Assembly: GCF_014838825.1 (NCBI RefSeq)
Contig: NZ_JACYMO010000001.1
Span: 124,001-188,000 of the forward strand
Origin: Erwinia persicina
GTDB taxonomy: Bacteria > Pseudomonadota > Gammaproteobacteria > Enterobacterales > Enterobacteriaceae
Reading direction: 5' to 3'
DNA length: 64,000 bases
The notes under the pieces were generated by a model. It was given only the letters and a program-made list of their open reading frames with translations. It did no database searches and was not told the origin of the DNA. Positions 8,268 to 18,654 of the stretch are shown here, one piece after another; position 1 is the stretch's first letter; each line of letters starts with the position of its first letter. The position numbers and the translations under genes were made by a program.

Positions 8268-9182
8268 ATGGACAAACTCAATCGCATGGCCGTGTTCGCG
8301 ACCGTGGTCAGTGAAGGCTCTATGGCCGCCGCAGCCCGACGACTGGGGATGTCGCCTTCGGCGGTTAGCCAGCATCTGCGGGCGCTTGAACAGGCGGTTG
8401 GCGTCCCGTTACTCCATCGTTCCACCCGTAAGCTGACGCTGTCCGAAGCCGGGGCGGCATTTTATCCAGGCTGTGAAGCGATGCTCAGCCACGCGCTGGA
8501 GGCGGAGCGGCGTCTGGCTGAAATGCGCGACACCCTCAGCGGGGAGCTGCGGATCAGTGCGACAGTCGGTATTGGTGGGCAACCGCTGTGCAGCGCATTA
8601 TCCCCGCTGTTACAGCAGAACCCGGGGCTGAAGCTGCGGATTATCGCCACCGATAATGTCCTGAACATGATTGAACACCGGATTGATATTGCGCTGCGCT
8701 TCAGCCGTCAGTTAAGCGACACCGCCATGATTGCGCATCCACTGGCAGAGTGGCCGATGGTGATCTGTGCCGCACCTGCTTATCTGAGTCGCTACGGCGT
8801 GCCGGAAACGCCGCAGGCGCTCTCTGCCCACCGCTGGATACACGGGCACAGTACCCACCGGCATATTGATTTTCATCATCCGCGTGAAGGGGACCTGACC
8901 CTGCGTCTGGCAGAAGGACAAGTGGTCAGCGACAGCATGAACGTTATGCGTGCGTTTACCGTCGCCGGTATGGGGCTCTCCCTGCAGCCCTTACAGGAGA
9001 TCGGTGAAGAGCTGCGCAGCGGGCAGCTGATGGTCTTATTGCCCGAGTGGCGCGCCAGTCCGCTTAAACTGACGGCACTTACTCTGGAACGCGTGCTGCC
9101 TGAGAAAAGCCAGCAGGCGCTGCGGGCTTTACGTGACTATTTTCGTCAAAATCACCAGGTCAGGCTTGCAGACATGGAGTGA
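8268..9182 (+). CDS. LysR-family transcriptional regulator
   Basis: 304 residues with the N-terminal winged helix (MAVFATVVSEGSMAAAARRL, then SPSAVSQHLRALEQAVGVPL, about residues 7-60) and a C-terminal LysR effector-binding domain (GELRISATVGIGGQPLCSAL onward, residues about 90-295). The subgroup is the one close to aromatic/aldehyde-type LTTRs often called DmlR-like or YafC-like. Divergent orientation to the NAD(P)-binding oxidoreductase, with a 102-base shared intergenic region, points to that gene as its target. The inducer is unknown. Confidence 0.85.
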   Translation: MDKLNRMAVFATVVSEGSMAAAARRLGMSPSAVSQHLRALEQAVGVPLLHRSTRKLTLSEAGAAFYPGCEAMLSHALEAERRLAEMRDTLSGELRISATVGIGGQPLCSALSPLLQQNPGLKLRIIATDNVLNMIEHRIDIALRFSRQLSDTAMIAHPLAEWPMVICAAPAYLSRYGVPETPQALSAHRWIHGHSTHRHIDFHHPREGDLTLRLAEGQVVSDSMNVMRAFTVAGMGLSLQPLQEIGEELRSGQLMVLLPEWRASPLKLTALTLERVLPEKSQQALRALRDYFRQNHQVRLADME

Positions 9183-9224
9183 GGGGTCTTCAATAAACAC
9201 AGGGCGAATAAACCTGGAGTCGTG

Positions 9225-9464
9225 GTGGCTGAACAATTAGAGTTTTTCCCGGTACCCAGTCCCTGTCGGGGGATCTGTCAGGTTAACGAGCGCGGCTACT
9301 GCCGGGGCTGTTTGCGTAGCCGTGAGGAACGTTTCAACTGGATGAGCTATAGCGATGCACAGAAGCGTGAGGTGCTGCGTTTGTGTCGTCAGCGCATACA
9401 GCGCCAGCAGCGTGGGCAAAATGCTGATGCCTCTGACGATCCCTTGCAGCCGACACTGTTTTAA
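9225..9464 (+). CDS. ydhL: YdhL, DUF1289 small Cys-rich protein
   Basis: About 79 residues, matching E. coli YdhL nearly throughout. The conserved DUF1289 core is PSPCRGICQVNERGYCRGC, with four Cys arranged as a probable metal site, followed by the WMSYSDAQKREVL helix and a basic stretch. Function is not known. Two consecutive GTG codons are possible starts (9222 and 9225); GGAG at 9216-9219 is too close to the first, and starting at 9225 gives MAEQLEFFPV as in E. coli. It precedes ydhF on the same strand, as in E. coli. Confidence 0.88.
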   Translation: MAEQLEFFPVPSPCRGICQVNERGYCRGCLRSREERFNWMSYSDAQKREVLRLCRQRIQRQQRGQNADASDDPLQPTLF

Positions 9465-9547
9465 ACCGCAGTGTCTCCCTGTCCTGTTATTGCCGGGGGC
9501 AGATAGCGTATTATGCCGTCAGCGATTTCGCCAACGGGAGTTATACG

Positions 9548-10444
9548 ATGCTACAACGCGAACAGATTGCCCCTCAGGGACCTTTTTTCTCGCCGCTGGT
9601 TATGGGGTACTGGCGGCTGATGGAGTGGGGAATGACCCCGCAGCAGCTGGTTGAGTTTATTGAGCAGCACCTGGCGTGTGGCATCAGTACGGTGGATCAT
9701 GCGGATATTTACGGTGGCTACCAGTGTGAAGAAGCGTTTGGTCACGCCCTGCGTCTGCAACCCTCTCTGCGCCAGCGCCTTGAGCTGGTGACAAAGTGCG
9801 GAATTGCTACCACCGCCGATCCCCGCCACGCGCTGGGCCATTACATCACCGAGGCCGCGCACATCATCAACAGTGCTGAAAATTCTCTGCGCCATTTCCA
9901 CACCGACTATCTTGACCTGCTTCTGATCCACCGGCCCGATCCCTTAATGGATGCCGATGAAGTCGCCAGCGCTTTTCTGCAGCTTCATCAGAGCGGCAAA
10001 GTGAAACATTTTGGCGTGTCTAACTTTACGCCCGCCCAGTTTTCGCTACTGCAGTCGCGTCTTCCTTTTACGCTGGTCACTAATCAGGTGGAGATTTCCC
10101 CTGTACATCAGCCACTGTTACTGGACGGAACGTTGGATCAGTGTCAGCAGATGCGAGTAAGACCGATGGCGTGGTCATGTCTGGCGGGGGGCGTAATGAT
10201 GACGGCCCCGGAATATCAGCCTTTGCGTGATGAACTGATGTTGATCCAGCAGGAGACCGGCGCTGAGAATATTGAACAGCTGATCTATGCCTGGATAATG
10301 CAACTGCCCTCTAAGCCGCTGCCTATTATTGGCAGTGGTAAAATCGAGCGGGTCAGGGCGGCAGCCAGGGCGGTGACTCTCTCGCTTACGCGTCAGCAGT
10401 GGTTCCGTATTCGCAAAGCCGCCCTCGGTTTTGATGTGCCATAG
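9548..10444 (+). CDS. ydhF: YdhF, aldo-keto reductase
   Basis: NADPH-dependent aldo-keto reductase of the YdhF/Tas-like group, 298 residues, exactly the E. coli length. The (beta/alpha)8 barrel shows the AKR tetrad context: Asp and Tyr in VDHADIYGGYQ, Lys in LVTKCGI and His in LLLIHRPDP; a KVKHFGVSNFTPAQF segment and the cofactor-binding LPIIGSGKIERV near the C-terminus complete the pattern. The physiological substrate is unknown. The start ATG at 9548 follows GGGAG (9536-9540). Confidence 0.93.
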   Translation: MLQREQIAPQGPFFSPLVMGYWRLMEWGMTPQQLVEFIEQHLACGISTVDHADIYGGYQCEEAFGHALRLQPSLRQRLELVTKCGIATTADPRHALGHYITEAAHIINSAENSLRHFHTDYLDLLLIHRPDPLMDADEVASAFLQLHQSGKVKHFGVSNFTPAQFSLLQSRLPFTLVTNQVEISPVHQPLLLDGTLDQCQQMRVRPMAWSCLAGGVMMTAPEYQPLRDELMLIQQETGAENIEQLIYAWIMQLPSKPLPIIGSGKIERVRAAARAVTLSLTRQQWFRIRKAALGFDVP

Positions 10445-10465
10445 CAGGTCAATCCGCTGAAATGT

Positions 10466-10499
10466 CCTCGCCAGGCGGCCAGAAATGCCCGTGGCGAGG
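10466..10499. terminator. Hairpin between convergent ydhF and ydhK
   Basis: CCTCGCCA (10466-10473) pairs with TGGCGAGG (10492-10499) across an 18-base loop. It lies between two convergent genes and could end both transcripts, though no T-tract follows. Confidence 0.4.
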
Positions 10500-10511
10500 G
10501 TAATTGCGGCG

Positions 10512-12509
10512 TTAAGCCGAGGCGACTTTTAACTGCGACAGGGAACAGAACAGCCGCCAGATAATGCCGGCCAGTTCGGTTTCCTGTTCCTTTCCTCCCT
10601 CACTGAGTACGTCAATACGCTGTTGCAGGGTTTTCAGCGTATCGTTCAGGGAAACATGATGAATGCCGCGATCGCTAATGATGCTTTGCAGATCGCGCAA
10701 TACCGCATCGCGCATGTCGGCAAGCGCTGGCGAGGCCGTTTTCCAGTTACGCAGTGTCCAGGCAATATGTGAACAGTTAAGCAACACCACACCCCAGCGC
10801 ATCAACCACAGCTGGGCCTGTTCGTCACGGCTGTTTTTTAGCTGGTTAATACGATGATAAACCATCGATTCAAACGCATTCTGACTGTGGCGTGGGTGCC
10901 TGCCTAACTGATCGATAAACTCGCGACGCAGGGCAATAATGTGGCGTCGGCTGCGACGTTTATCCGAGCTGGGACGTAAAATAATAAAGGCCAGCCAAAC
11001 AAACATTACCCCACAGACCTTGGCAAGATTATCATTGATAAAGCCCTGATAATCGTAGGTGGGTGGATTGGTGACGGACAAAAATGACCCCATAAAGACA
11101 ATCAGCTGGCCCCACAGGGCGGCACGCTTCTTTTGCTGTAATTTAAAGAGCTGCAGGGTGATGATCAGGGGGAAGAGCACAATAAGAAATTGCCACAGCA
11201 CTGTGACCTGGACCATAAAAGCAAACTTCATCACAAAGCTGAACAGGGACAGCAGCCCCAGCGTCTTGAGCAGCAGTGAGATACTGCTGACCGGTGAGGG
11301 GGAGGAGGAGTAGAGCACGCAGCTGATCGCCGCCAGCGTCAGTGCCGAGTCACCGGCGTCCCACTGGGTACTGACCCAGAAGGCTGAACCGACAAAGATC
11401 ACGCTAAAGGTTCTCAGGGCGTTCCAGCCAGATTCAGCACCGTCTGACTGACGCGCCAGCGCCGGAACAGGGGGCGGCACCAGAAAGGTTTGATTATCTG
11501 CCCGTTCAAACTGCCGTATCCAGCGGGCAATATTCAGATAAAGCCAGCAAAAATAGCGCAGACGCTCCCAAAAGGCACGATGCCGGTAGTCGGCCCTGTC
11601 ATCAGGTGCTGCCTGATAAAGGATGCGTGCCAGATAATACTTATCCGTCTCGCCGCGTTCGATGGCCGCAAGCAGCTCCTGCGTCATGCTGAACAGGCGG
11701 TCGGGCGGATTATCCCAGTTGAGTAACATACGGCGCAGGCTGGAGATCACGCTGGTCAGGCGCAGCTGCTGATGCAGAATATAGTTCAGCACGTTGTTCT
11801 GACGGCGAAAGCGATAGTGGCTCCAGAAGGCCTGAATACGCAGCAGGTTCATGGTGAGGATCTCACCAATGACATTTTCGTGCGCGTGTCGAATGGTCGC
11901 GGTATCCTCGCGGTTGACCAGCAACATGGCATGGTGCAGGAGTTTGGTGTGCATCTCTTTTAGTGAATGAATTAACGTATCGCCATCGGAAGTACTGGGC
12001 AGGATCATCATCATCAGGGCACCGCACAGGATACCGGATATCACCTCACAGACGCGCGCCTGCGCAATGGTCCAGATGCTGTCAATCTCCACCTGGTTGA
12101 CGCTGGTGAAGGCAATAATCGCCGCGGTATAGCCAGCCAGCGAGAAGGCATACGCAACGTTATTCTGATAGTGGTTTGACACCCATGTACACATGGCCAG
12201 CCAGGCCGCGATTGACACGACAAACAACCAGGGTTCGTCCAGCGTATGACCGGCGATAATTAAGGCGGCGGTGGCCCCGAGCATACTGCCGACAATGCGT
12301 CCCAGACTTTTACTGATCACCCCCCCAACCGTGGGAAAACTGACTACAGCCGCAGAGGTCATCGCCCAGTAGGGTTCATCCAGCTGCAGGCCGTAGGCAA
12401 TACTCAGCGCCAGGCACATGGCGATAGCATTCCGCAGGGCATAGCGCCACTGTGCGCCGGTGGCTTTCACCCACGGCAGGTTCTGCCATTCCAGCCAGCT
12501 CAGATTCAT
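10512..12509 (-). CDS. ydhK: YdhK, FUSC-family inner-membrane efflux component
   Basis: 665 residues (E. coli YdhK about 670). Two sets of hydrophobic helices (about residues 25-175 and 370-510) flank soluble regions, the layout of the AaeB/FUSC family of aromatic-acid efflux proteins. The first helices include [20 protein letters not shown] and [13 protein letters not shown], and the second [17 protein letters not shown]. With YdhJ (periplasmic adaptor) and YdhI (small DUF1656 membrane protein) it would form a pump comparable to AaeAB-AaeX; substrates are not established. The three genes are in tight tandem and divergent from slyA. Confidence 0.93.
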   Translation of the reverse strand: MNLSWLEWQNLPWVKATGAQWRYALRNAIAMCLALSIAYGLQLDEPYWAMTSAAVVSFPTVGGVISKSLGRIVGSMLGATAALIIAGHTLDEPWLFVVSIAAWLAMCTWVSNHYQNNVAYAFSLAGYTAAIIAFTSVNQVEIDSIWTIAQARVCEVISGILCGALMMMILPSTSDGDTLIHSLKEMHTKLLHHAMLLVNREDTATIRHAHENVIGEILTMNLLRIQAFWSHYRFRRQNNVLNYILHQQLRLTSVISSLRRMLLNWDNPPDRLFSMTQELLAAIERGETDKYYLARILYQAAPDDRADYRHRAFWERLRYFCWLYLNIARWIRQFERADNQTFLVPPPVPALARQSDGAESGWNALRTFSVIFVGSAFWVSTQWDAGDSALTLAAISCVLYSSSPSPVSSISLLLKTLGLLSLFSFVMKFAFMVQVTVLWQFLIVLFPLIITLQLFKLQQKKRAALWGQLIVFMGSFLSVTNPPTYDYQGFINDNLAKVCGVMFVWLAFIILRPSSDKRRSRRHIIALRREFIDQLGRHPRHSQNAFESMVYHRINQLKNSRDEQAQLWLMRWGVVLLNCSHIAWTLRNWKTASPALADMRDAVLRDLQSIISDRGIHHVSLNDTLKTLQQRIDVLSEGGKEQETELAGIIWRLFCSLSQLKVASA

Positions 12510-12516
12510 TGGATAC

Positions 12517-13374
12517 TCACTGGCGGACAGAAATTGTGCAGGTTGTTCCGGCGACCAGGGTCATATTGGCCGGAATGGGATCCAGACGAATGCGCACCGG
12601 CACACGCTGTGCCAGTCGGACCCAAGGGACGTTGGGTTTGATATCCGGCACCAGACCGCTGTCGGATTCCACGCTTTGATCGTAAATGGCACGGCCAATG
12701 CTTTGCACTGTGCCAGTCAACTGTTCATCCGTACTGTAGAGTTTAATGTCTGCGCGGGCGCCTGCCTGGATGTGGCGCAGCTTTGTCTCTTCAAAGTAGC
12801 CCATGACGTAAAAGGAGTGGCTGTCCACCAGCGCAAAAAGGGGCGAGCCGGTGCTGGCGTAGTTGCCGACACGGGTTTCCAGATTGTTTATCCAGCCGTC
12901 GGTCGGGGCGTAGACATCGGTCTGCGAGAGATCCCAGCGTGCGCGATCCAGCGCGGCCTTCGCCGCTTTCTCCGTGGCTTCCATCGTCTTCACCGTCAGC
13001 AGGGCAACATCCAGATCCTCGGCTGAAATGACATTACGCGGCAGATTCTGGCGGCGTTGTGCTTCATGCTGCGCCTTGATCAGGTCTGAATGCGCCTTCG
13101 CCAGCTGAGCTTCTGCATTGAGGATAGCTATGCGGTACGGCTCACCGTCCAGGGTGAAGAGATGGGTGCCTTTGGTCACGAACTGGTTGTCTTCCACCAG
13201 CAACCGGGTGATACGGCCGGAGACCTGGGGCGTGATATTAACCAGCTCGGCGCGGACTTTACCGTCCCGCGTCCATGGGGACTGCATATAGAAATTCCAC
13301 AGCCACCAGCCTGCGAGGAGAGCGGCAGTGAAAAAAATCAGCGTAGAAAAGTACTTTAATGAGCTCAGTTTCAT
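12517..13374 (-). CDS. ydhJ: YdhJ, HlyD-family membrane-fusion protein
   Basis: Periplasmic adaptor of 285 residues with one N-terminal membrane anchor ([20 protein letters not shown]), a biotinyl-lipoyl half ([20 protein letters not shown]), a coiled-coil hairpin (about residues 85-145, rich in Ala/Lys/Glu) and the second lipoyl half ([20 protein letters not shown]), followed by beta-barrel segments. This is the standard order for AaeA/EmrA-type adaptors. The gene lies seven bases upstream of ydhK on the same strand and just after ydhI. Confidence 0.94.
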   Translation of the reverse strand: MKLSSLKYFSTLIFFTAALLAGWWLWNFYMQSPWTRDGKVRAELVNITPQVSGRITRLLVEDNQFVTKGTHLFTLDGEPYRIAILNAEAQLAKAHSDLIKAQHEAQRRQNLPRNVISAEDLDVALLTVKTMEATEKAAKAALDRARWDLSQTDVYAPTDGWINNLETRVGNYASTGSPLFALVDSHSFYVMGYFEETKLRHIQAGARADIKLYSTDEQLTGTVQSIGRAIYDQSVESDSGLVPDIKPNVPWVRLAQRVPVRIRLDPIPANMTLVAGTTCTISVRQ

Positions 13375-13378
13375 GACG

Positions 13379-13615
13379 TTACCCGATGGTGAGCAGCCCC
13401 AGCGAGGCGGCGATACAAAGAATGAACACGGAGAGGTCTAATAGAGTGGGGTGCCAGATCTCACCTGAGTACATCCAGTCACGCAGCAGCGGGTGGATTA
13501 ACAGCCAGAAAAAAAAACCAAGCAGAACGGATTTGAACAGCGGTGGAAAAAAAAGGGAATCCCCAAAAACCAGTTCGGTGATGGGGCTGGTAGCAGGCAA
13601 TATCGACGTTATCAC
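13379..13615 (-). CDS. ydhI: YdhI, DUF1656 small membrane protein
   Basis: 78 residues from the GTG at 13613-13615, exactly the E. coli length; AAGGA lies eight bases upstream of this GTG, so the in-frame ATG at 13636 (85 residues) is not favoured. Two or three hydrophobic segments (FFPPLFKSVLLGFFFWLLIH; LDLSVFILCIAASLGLLTI) are typical of DUF1656/AaeX proteins that accompany FUSC-type pumps. It is the first gene of ydhIJK and is divergent from slyA, whose binding box lies between them. Confidence 0.88.
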   Translation of the reverse strand: MITSILPATSPITELVFGDSLFFPPLFKSVLLGFFFWLLIHPLLRDWMYSGEIWHPTLLDLSVFILCIAASLGLLTIG

Positions 13616-13736
13616 ACACTCAATCCTTATGGTCAACGCCTGGCAGGCGAGGGCAAGCTGAATACGGCCATCACAGAGGATGGATTTGTATTTTGTCCTG
13701 TAAACTCGCAGAATAGTCTAAAATCATGCTTGATAG

Positions 13737-13748
13737 CTAGCAAGCTAA
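13737..13748. promoter_or_regulatory. SlyA-type operator between ydhI and slyA
   Basis: CTAGCAAGCTAA matches 11 of 12 positions of the known SlyA site TTAGCAAGCTAA. It lies 17-28 bases upstream of the slyA start codon, so binding would cover the slyA promoter region and could also affect the divergent ydhI. Confidence 0.7.
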
Positions 13749-13764
13749 TTATAAGGAGTGGAAA

Positions 13765-14202
13765 TTGGATACGCCTTTGGGAACGGACCTGGCAAGGCTT
13801 GTGCGGATCTGGCGCGCATTAATTGATCAGAGATTAAAACCGCTGGAACTGACGCAGACCCACTGGGTGACGCTGCATAACATTCACCAGCTACCCCCGG
13901 AGCAGTCACAAATCCAGTTGGCCAAGGCGATTGGCATTGAACAACCTTCCCTGGTGCGTACGCTCGATCAGCTGGAAGAGAAGGGACTGATTACCCGCAG
14001 CACCTGTGCTAACGACCGCCGCGCGAAGCGCATTGGCCTTACCGCCCAGGCAGAGCCGATTATTAATCAGGTCGAGCATGTAATTGATGCGACGCGTGAC
14101 GATATCCTCGCTGGCATTTCGCAGCCTGAGATCGACAAGATGGTGACCCTTATCGCCCGCTTGGAAAAAAATATTCTGGAGCTGCAAGGCAGAGATGAAT
14201 AA
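13765..14202 (+). CDS. slyA: SlyA, MarR-family transcriptional regulator
   Basis: Winged-helix MarR-type dimer that counteracts H-NS silencing and controls envelope and virulence-related genes. 145 residues, very close to E. coli Sly[21 protein letters not shown], the recognition helix region [20 protein letters not shown] and the wing with [13 protein letters not shown]. The start is a TTG (13765) six bases after AAGGAG (13753-13758); no in-frame ATG or GTG exists at the corresponding place, since the codon two upstream is TGG. A rare TTG start has also been described for slyA in relatives. A box close to the SlyA consensus upstream suggests autoregulation. Confidence 0.95.
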   Translation: MDTPLGTDLARLVRIWRALIDQRLKPLELTQTHWVTLHNIHQLPPEQSQIQLAKAIGIEQPSLVRTLDQLEEKGLITRSTCANDRRAKRIGLTAQAEPIINQVEHVIDATRDDILAGISQPEIDKMVTLIARLEKNILELQGRDE

Positions 14203-14208
14203 AAAAAA

Positions 14209-14232
14209 CCGGCAACAGAGGCCGGTTTTTTT
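14209..14232 (+). terminator. Rho-independent terminator of slyA
   Basis: CCGGC (14209-14213) pairs with GCCGG (14221-14225), flanked by an A-run before and seven T after. The flanks extend the stem by A-T pairs. It can also serve slyB on the opposite strand. Confidence 0.85.
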
Positions 14233-14249
14233 ACAGGAGGTTTGACGTC

Positions 14250-14717
14250 TTAACGCGGGGAAACGGTGATCTGGCTGCCGTTTGATGCCATGGCAACGCG
14301 CTGGCCAACAGCGTAACGGCTGGAAGCCTGTTTCTGTACCACCATGATGGTATTACCATCGTCCTTACGAATTTCCAGCTCCACGCCCTGGCTCTTATTC
14401 AGAGAGCCCTGAACACCCTGACCGGCTACGCCACCAGCAACGGCACCCGCTGCCGTGGCCAGACTGCGTCCGGCGCCGCCGCCGACGGTGTTACCCAGGA
14501 AGCCCCCCAGCACCGCACCGCCAATCGCCCCGATGACGTTGCTGTCATCGCCGCCCTGAATCTGCACAGGACGAACAGACACCAGCGTACCGTAGGTCAC
14601 AGTCTGGATCTGCTTGGCTTCGGACGCGCTGTAAACATCACCGGACAGCGTATTGTCATTCACACAACCAGCCAGCGTTATCCCGGCAAGTGCCACGACT
14701 AATAAACGCTTAATCAT
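14250..14717 (-). CDS. slyB: SlyB, outer-membrane lipoprotein
   Basis: Lipoprotein of 155 residues from the second of two adjacent ATG codons, the E. coli length; the first (14720) adds one Met only. The lipobox ends LAGITLAGC with the lipidated Cys at residue 18, followed by Asn, so outer-membrane sorting is likely. A glycine-zipper region (NVIGAIGGAVLGGFLGNTVG, then AAGAVAGGVAGQGVQ) spans about residues 60-105, and a Rcs/SlyB-type beta domain follows. SlyB is PhoP-activated in relatives and protects the outer membrane under stress; I could not find a full PhoP box here. A TATAAT -10 hexamer is visible on the minus strand at 14777-14782. Confidence 0.96.
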   Translation of the reverse strand: MIKRLLVVALAGITLAGCVNDNTLSGDVYSASEAKQIQTVTYGTLVSVRPVQIQGGDDSNVIGAIGGAVLGGFLGNTVGGGAGRSLATAAGAVAGGVAGQGVQGSLNKSQGVELEIRKDDGNTIMVVQKQASSRYAVGQRVAMASNGSQITVSPR

Positions 14718-14992
14718 CATTAAAACTCCTATGTGTAGCAGGTGCTGCTGCTCATTGGGCAGCGGTCGATAACGCTATTATAAGGCACAAGCCCTGCGTT
14801 ACTCACTATTAGTTTGAAAAAGCACCGCAGAAAGATAGCGCATGCCACTTAAACGTCGATTCAATCACAAACAAAAAGTGCCGGTTCGTTTAACGGGTGA
14901 ATAAAAGATTACTAAATCATAGAATTGCCTGAGTAATTTTGCCAGGCTGGCGCAATGACATTGATACCCCTCCGCGGGGATAAGGCACAGGC

Positions 14993-16111
14993 ATGAAATC
15001 AGGGCGATTTATTGGCGTAATGTCCGGCACCAGTCTCGACGGCATTGATGTGGTGCTGGCCGTGATCGATCAGCAGATGGTGGCGCAGCAGGCCAGCTAC
15101 AGTCACCCCATTCCTCAGGCGCTTCGCCAGCAGATTCTGGCGATCTGCCAGGGGCAGTCACTGACGCTGTCAGCGCTGGGGCAGCTCGACACGCGACTCG
15201 GGCGGCTGTTTGCTGACGCGGTGCAGGCGCTGCTGAAACAGCAGGGCCTGACAGGGGAAGATATCATCGCAATTGGCTGCCACGGTCAGACCGTCTGGCA
15301 TGAACCGCAGGGGGATGCGCCGAATACGCTGCAAATCGGGGATAATAATCAGATTGCGGCGGCCACAGGTATCACCGTGGTGGGCGATTTTCGTCGGCGT
15401 GATATGGCGCTGGGGGGCCAGGGCGCACCGCTGGTGCCTGCTTTCCATCACGCGGTCCTGATGCATCCGACAGAACGCCGCATGGTCCTCAATATTGGCG
15501 GAATTGCTAACCTGTCGCTGCTGTTACCCGGACAGACCTTGCGGGGTTTTGACACCGGGCCAGGCAATATGTTGCTGGATGCCTGGGTCTGGCGTCAGCA
15601 GGGCAAACCCTATGATAAGGACGGCGCATGGGGTGCGGGGGGGAGTGTGATCATGCCACTGCTTCAGCAGATGCTGAGCGATCCCTACTTTGCACTGAGT
15701 GCGCCCAAAAGCACCGGACGTGAATATTTCAATCTCAGCTGGCTGGAACAACAGCTGTCCGCCTGGCCTGGCCTGCCGGCGCAGGATGTTCAGGCCACGC
15801 TGGTAGAGTTGACGGCCACCACCATTGCGCAACAGGTACACCTCAGCGGCGGCTGCGATCGCCTCATGGTGTGCGGCGGAGGTGCGCATAATCCTCAACT
15901 GATGGCTCGTCTGGCCGCACTGCTGGCCGGAACAGAAGTGATGAGCACCGACAAGGCCGGTATCAGCGGAGACGATATGGAAGCGCTGGCGTTTGCCTGG
16001 CTCGCCTGGTGCACGTTGAGTGGTTTACCGGGCAATCTCCCCTCGGTGACGGGTGCGCGTGAGGCCAGCGTGATCGGGGCAATATTCCCGGCAAATCGTC
16101 CGGTGCGCTGA
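14993..16111 (+). CDS. anmK: AnmK, anhydro-N-acetylmuramic acid kinase
   Basis: Cytosolic kinase that hydrates and phosphorylates 1,6-anhydro-MurNAc to MurNAc 6-phosphate in murein recycling. 372 residues (E. coli 369). ASKHA-fold motifs: phosphate-binding [14 protein letters not shown] at the N-terminus, ATP-side [10 protein letters not shown] and [47 protein letters not shown], and [15 protein letters not shown] near the C-terminus. The order slyB-anmK-mliC-pdxH is the enterobacterial one. The start ATG at 14993 gives the normal N-terminus. Confidence 0.96.
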   Translation: MKSGRFIGVMSGTSLDGIDVVLAVIDQQMVAQQASYSHPIPQALRQQILAICQGQSLTLSALGQLDTRLGRLFADAVQALLKQQGLTGEDIIAIGCHGQTVWHEPQGDAPNTLQIGDNNQIAAATGITVVGDFRRRDMALGGQGAPLVPAFHHAVLMHPTERRMVLNIGGIANLSLLLPGQTLRGFDTGPGNMLLDAWVWRQQGKPYDKDGAWGAGGSVIMPLLQQMLSDPYFALSAPKSTGREYFNLSWLEQQLSAWPGLPAQDVQATLVELTATTIAQQVHLSGGCDRLMVCGGGAHNPQLMARLAALLAGTEVMSTDKAGISGDDMEALAFAWLAWCTLSGLPGNLPSVTGAREASVIGAIFPANRPVR

Positions 16112-16174
16112 TTGCATCCCCTGAAATGACGTTTTACCCTTGTCAGACTTCAGGTAACTCACAAGGAATGAACA

Positions 16175-16495
16175 ATGAAAAAGTGGTATATCGCAGGAAT
16201 GATGGTGGCATTGACAGGATGCAGCCATTTTCAGACGGCACCCGAAGAGCAGGTCAGTACACTGCACTACACCTGTGGCACGCTGCCATTAACGGTTAAG
16301 TTGGATAACAGTAAAAGTGAAGTGAACCTGATCCTCGACGGGCAGCCGCTGGTGCTGAAGCAGCTTCCAGCGGCGTCCGGCGCGCGTTATGGGGATGGCC
16401 ATTATGTATTCTGGTCGAAAGGTGACAGCGCCTTTATTGAACGCAATGACAAGGTCATCATCAACGACTGTCAGCTCCGGCAGCCAGCGAGTTAA
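16175..16495 (+). CDS. mliC: MliC, membrane-bound C-type lysozyme inhibitor
   Basis: 106-residue lipoprotein (YdhA in older E. coli naming) that inhibits C-type lysozyme. The lipobox is [11 protein letters not shown] with the lipidated Cys at residue 16. The mature MliC/PliC domain includes [28 protein letters not shown] and VIINDCQL, with two Cys likely forming the domain's disulfide. AAGGA precedes the ATG at 16175. The gene sits between anmK and pdxH as in E. coli. Confidence 0.93.
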   Translation: MKKWYIAGMMVALTGCSHFQTAPEEQVSTLHYTCGTLPLTVKLDNSKSEVNLILDGQPLVLKQLPAASGARYGDGHYVFWSKGDSAFIERNDKVIINDCQLRQPAS

Positions 16496-16559
16496 CCCAT
16501 TGAACAATTGTGGGGTACGGCGCACAATGCCTTATCCCCACCCATCAGAAGCCAGAGCG

Positions 16560-17216
16560 ATGACAGACAGCGACCACCTGCAACAAATTGCCCACCTGCG
16601 GCGTGAATATACCCGGGGCGGCCTGCGCCGTAAGGATCTTCCCGCTGACCCCCTGACATTATTTGAACACTGGCTCAACCAGGCGGTTGAGGCACAGTTA
16701 CCTGACCCGACCGCTATGAGCGTGGCAACGGTGGATGAACAGGGGCAGCCCTATCAACGTATTGTGCTGTTGAAGCATTTCGACTCGCAGGGCCTGGTGT
16801 TTTACACCAATCTTGGCAGCCGTAAAGCCCGGCAGCTGGAGGCCAATCCCCGTATCAGCCTGTTGTTCCCGTGGCATATGCTGGAGCGCCAGGTCATGGT
16901 GCTGGGCAGCGTTGAGCGCCTCTCTACGCTGGAGGTACTGAAATACTTCCACAGCCGTCCGCGTGACAGTCAGCTGGGGGCCTGGGTATCGAAACAGTCC
17001 AGCCGCATCTCGGCACGCGGCATTCTTGAAGGCAAATTCCTTGAGCTTAAGCAGAAGTTCCAGCAGGGTGAAATTCCGCTGCCGAGTTTCTGGGGGGGAT
17101 TCCGGGTGAAAGTGGACGCCATGGAGTTCTGGCAGGGTGGCGCGCACCGCCTGCACGATCGTTTTTTCTACCAGCGTGAAGGTGACGCATGGGAAATTGA
17201 TCGTCTGGCACCCTGA
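16560..17216 (+). CDS. pdxH: PdxH, pyridoxine/pyridoxamine 5'-phosphate oxidase
   Basis: FMN enzyme that oxidises PNP or PMP to pyridoxal 5'-phosphate, the last step of vitamin B6 synthesis and a salvage step. From the ATG at 16560 the protein is 218 residues, exactly the E. coli length; the longer in-frame extension to 16389 overlaps mliC and is not conserved. Recognisable segments are [61 protein letters not shown] and the C-terminal [15 protein letters not shown] and EIDRLAP. pdxY, another B6 salvage gene, lies just beyond tyrS. Confidence 0.97.
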   Translation: MTDSDHLQQIAHLRREYTRGGLRRKDLPADPLTLFEHWLNQAVEAQLPDPTAMSVATVDEQGQPYQRIVLLKHFDSQGLVFYTNLGSRKARQLEANPRISLLFPWHMLERQVMVLGSVERLSTLEVLKYFHSRPRDSQLGAWVSKQSSRISARGILEGKFLELKQKFQQGEIPLPSFWGGFRVKVDAMEFWQGGAHRLHDRFFYQREGDAWEIDRLAP

Positions 17217-17349
17217 TTCAGGAAATAATGCCGTGAATGGCTGGATCGGAGCGGTCCGGCCCTTTATTCTATACCCCTTATTTTTTCTCCGCGTTTCAGC
17301 GGAAAGCTGTGTACCAGCATAGGTGCAGACTTTTCACATGGAGTCTTAG

Positions 17350-18624
17350 ATGGCCAGCAGTAACCTGATCAAACAATTGCAAGAGCGGGGCCTTGTCGCC
17401 CAGGTAACGGATGAAGAGGCGTTAGCAGAACGGCTGGCGCAGGGCCCAATCGCTCTCTATTGTGGCTTCGATCCGACTGCCGACAGCTTGCACTTGGGGC
17501 ATCTGGTGCCGTTACTCTGCCTGAAACGTTTTCAGGATGCCGGACACAAGCCAGTGGCTTTAGTCGGTGGCGCGACGGGACTCATCGGTGACCCGAGCTT
17601 TAAAGCGGCCGAACGCAAGCTGAACACCAGCGATACCGTGAATGAATGGGTTGAAAAAATTCGTCACCAGGTGGCCCCATTCCTCGATTTCGACTGTGGC
17701 AGCAACAGTGCCATAGCGGCCAATAACTACGACTGGTTTGGCAGCATGAACGTCCTGACCTTCCTGCGTGATATTGGCAAGCACTTCTCGGTCAACCAGA
17801 TGATTAATAAGGAAGCGGTCAAGCAGCGCCTGAATCGTGACGATCAGGGGATCTCCTTTACTGAGTTTTCTTACAATCTGCTGCAGGGGTATGACTTCGC
17901 CTGCCTGAATGAGCGTCACGACGTCGTTCTGCAGATTGGCGGTTCCGACCAGTGGGGTAACATTACCTCCGGTATTGACCTGACGCGCCGTATGCATCAG
18001 AACCAGGTATTTGGCCTGACCGTTCCGCTGATCACCAAATCTGACGGCACTAAGTTTGGTAAAACCGAAGGCGGCGCAGTCTGGCTGGACGCGAAAAAAA
18101 CCAGCCCTTACAAGTTCTATCAGTTCTGGATCAATACCGCTGATGCGGATGTTTACCGCTTCCTCAAGTTTTTCACCTTCCTGAGCCTGGACGAGATCAA
18201 TGCGCTGGAAGAGGAAGACAAAAACAGTGGAAAAGCGCCGCGCGCGCAGTATGTCCTGGCCGAAATGGTCACTCGACTGGTTCACGGCGACGGCGGTCTG
18301 GTGGCGGCACAGCGCATCACTCAGAGCCTGTTCTCGGGGGCGCTGAGCGAACTGACCGAACAGGATCTGGCCCAGCTGGCGCAGGACGGGATGCCGGGCG
18401 TTGAGCTGGAAAGCGGTCAGGATCTGCAGCAGGCGCTGGTCGACTCTGAGCTGGCACCTTCCCGCGGCCAGGCACGTAAGCTGATCGACGCCAAATCGGT
18501 CAGCATTAACGGTAGCCTGCAAACTGATGCAGAATATGCGTTCAGCGACGGCGATCGCCTGTATGGCAAATATACGCTGCTGCGCCGTGGTAAAAAGAAC
18601 TACAGCTTAATCAGCTGGAAATAA
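17350..18624 (+). CDS. tyrS: TyrS, tyrosyl-tRNA synthetase
   Basis: Class I aminoacyl-tRNA synthetase of 424 residues, the E. coli length. The HIGH-type signature is HLGH in [14 protein letters not shown] (about residues 45-50), and the KMSKS-type loop is KFGKT in [16 protein letters not shown] (about 235). A C-terminal S4 RNA-binding domain covers roughly 355-415 ([20 protein letters not shown]). The start ATG at 17350 follows GGAG. Essential gene, cytosolic homodimer. Sequence 17217-17349 upstream holds its leader; no T-box is expected in this lineage and none is seen. Confidence 0.98.
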   Translation: MASSNLIKQLQERGLVAQVTDEEALAERLAQGPIALYCGFDPTADSLHLGHLVPLLCLKRFQDAGHKPVALVGGATGLIGDPSFKAAERKLNTSDTVNEWVEKIRHQVAPFLDFDCGSNSAIAANNYDWFGSMNVLTFLRDIGKHFSVNQMINKEAVKQRLNRDDQGISFTEFSYNLLQGYDFACLNERHDVVLQIGGSDQWGNITSGIDLTRRMHQNQVFGLTVPLITKSDGTKFGKTEGGAVWLDAKKTSPYKFYQFWINTADADVYRFLKFFTFLSLDEINALEEEDKNSGKAPRAQYVLAEMVTRLVHGDGGLVAAQRITQSLFSGALSELTEQDLAQLAQDGMPGVELESGQDLQQALVDSELAPSRGQARKLIDAKSVSINGSLQTDAEYAFSDGDRLYGKYTLLRRGKKNYSLISWK

Positions 18625-18654
18625 AAAAATCGGGCGAGGTAAGCCCCGTCACGG

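Noticed and set aside
14718-14992. PhoP box upstream of slyB
   Set aside because: Isolated GTTTA halves are present but no pair with the expected 11-base spacing was found, so I do not list a site.
17560-18522. 320-residue minus-strand frame over tyrS; similar frames over betB (25568-26536), phosphoketolase (44454-45110) and araC (52469-53359)
   Set aside because: All are antisense shadows of highly conserved genes in GC-rich codon-biased DNA, without ribosome binding sites or domains.
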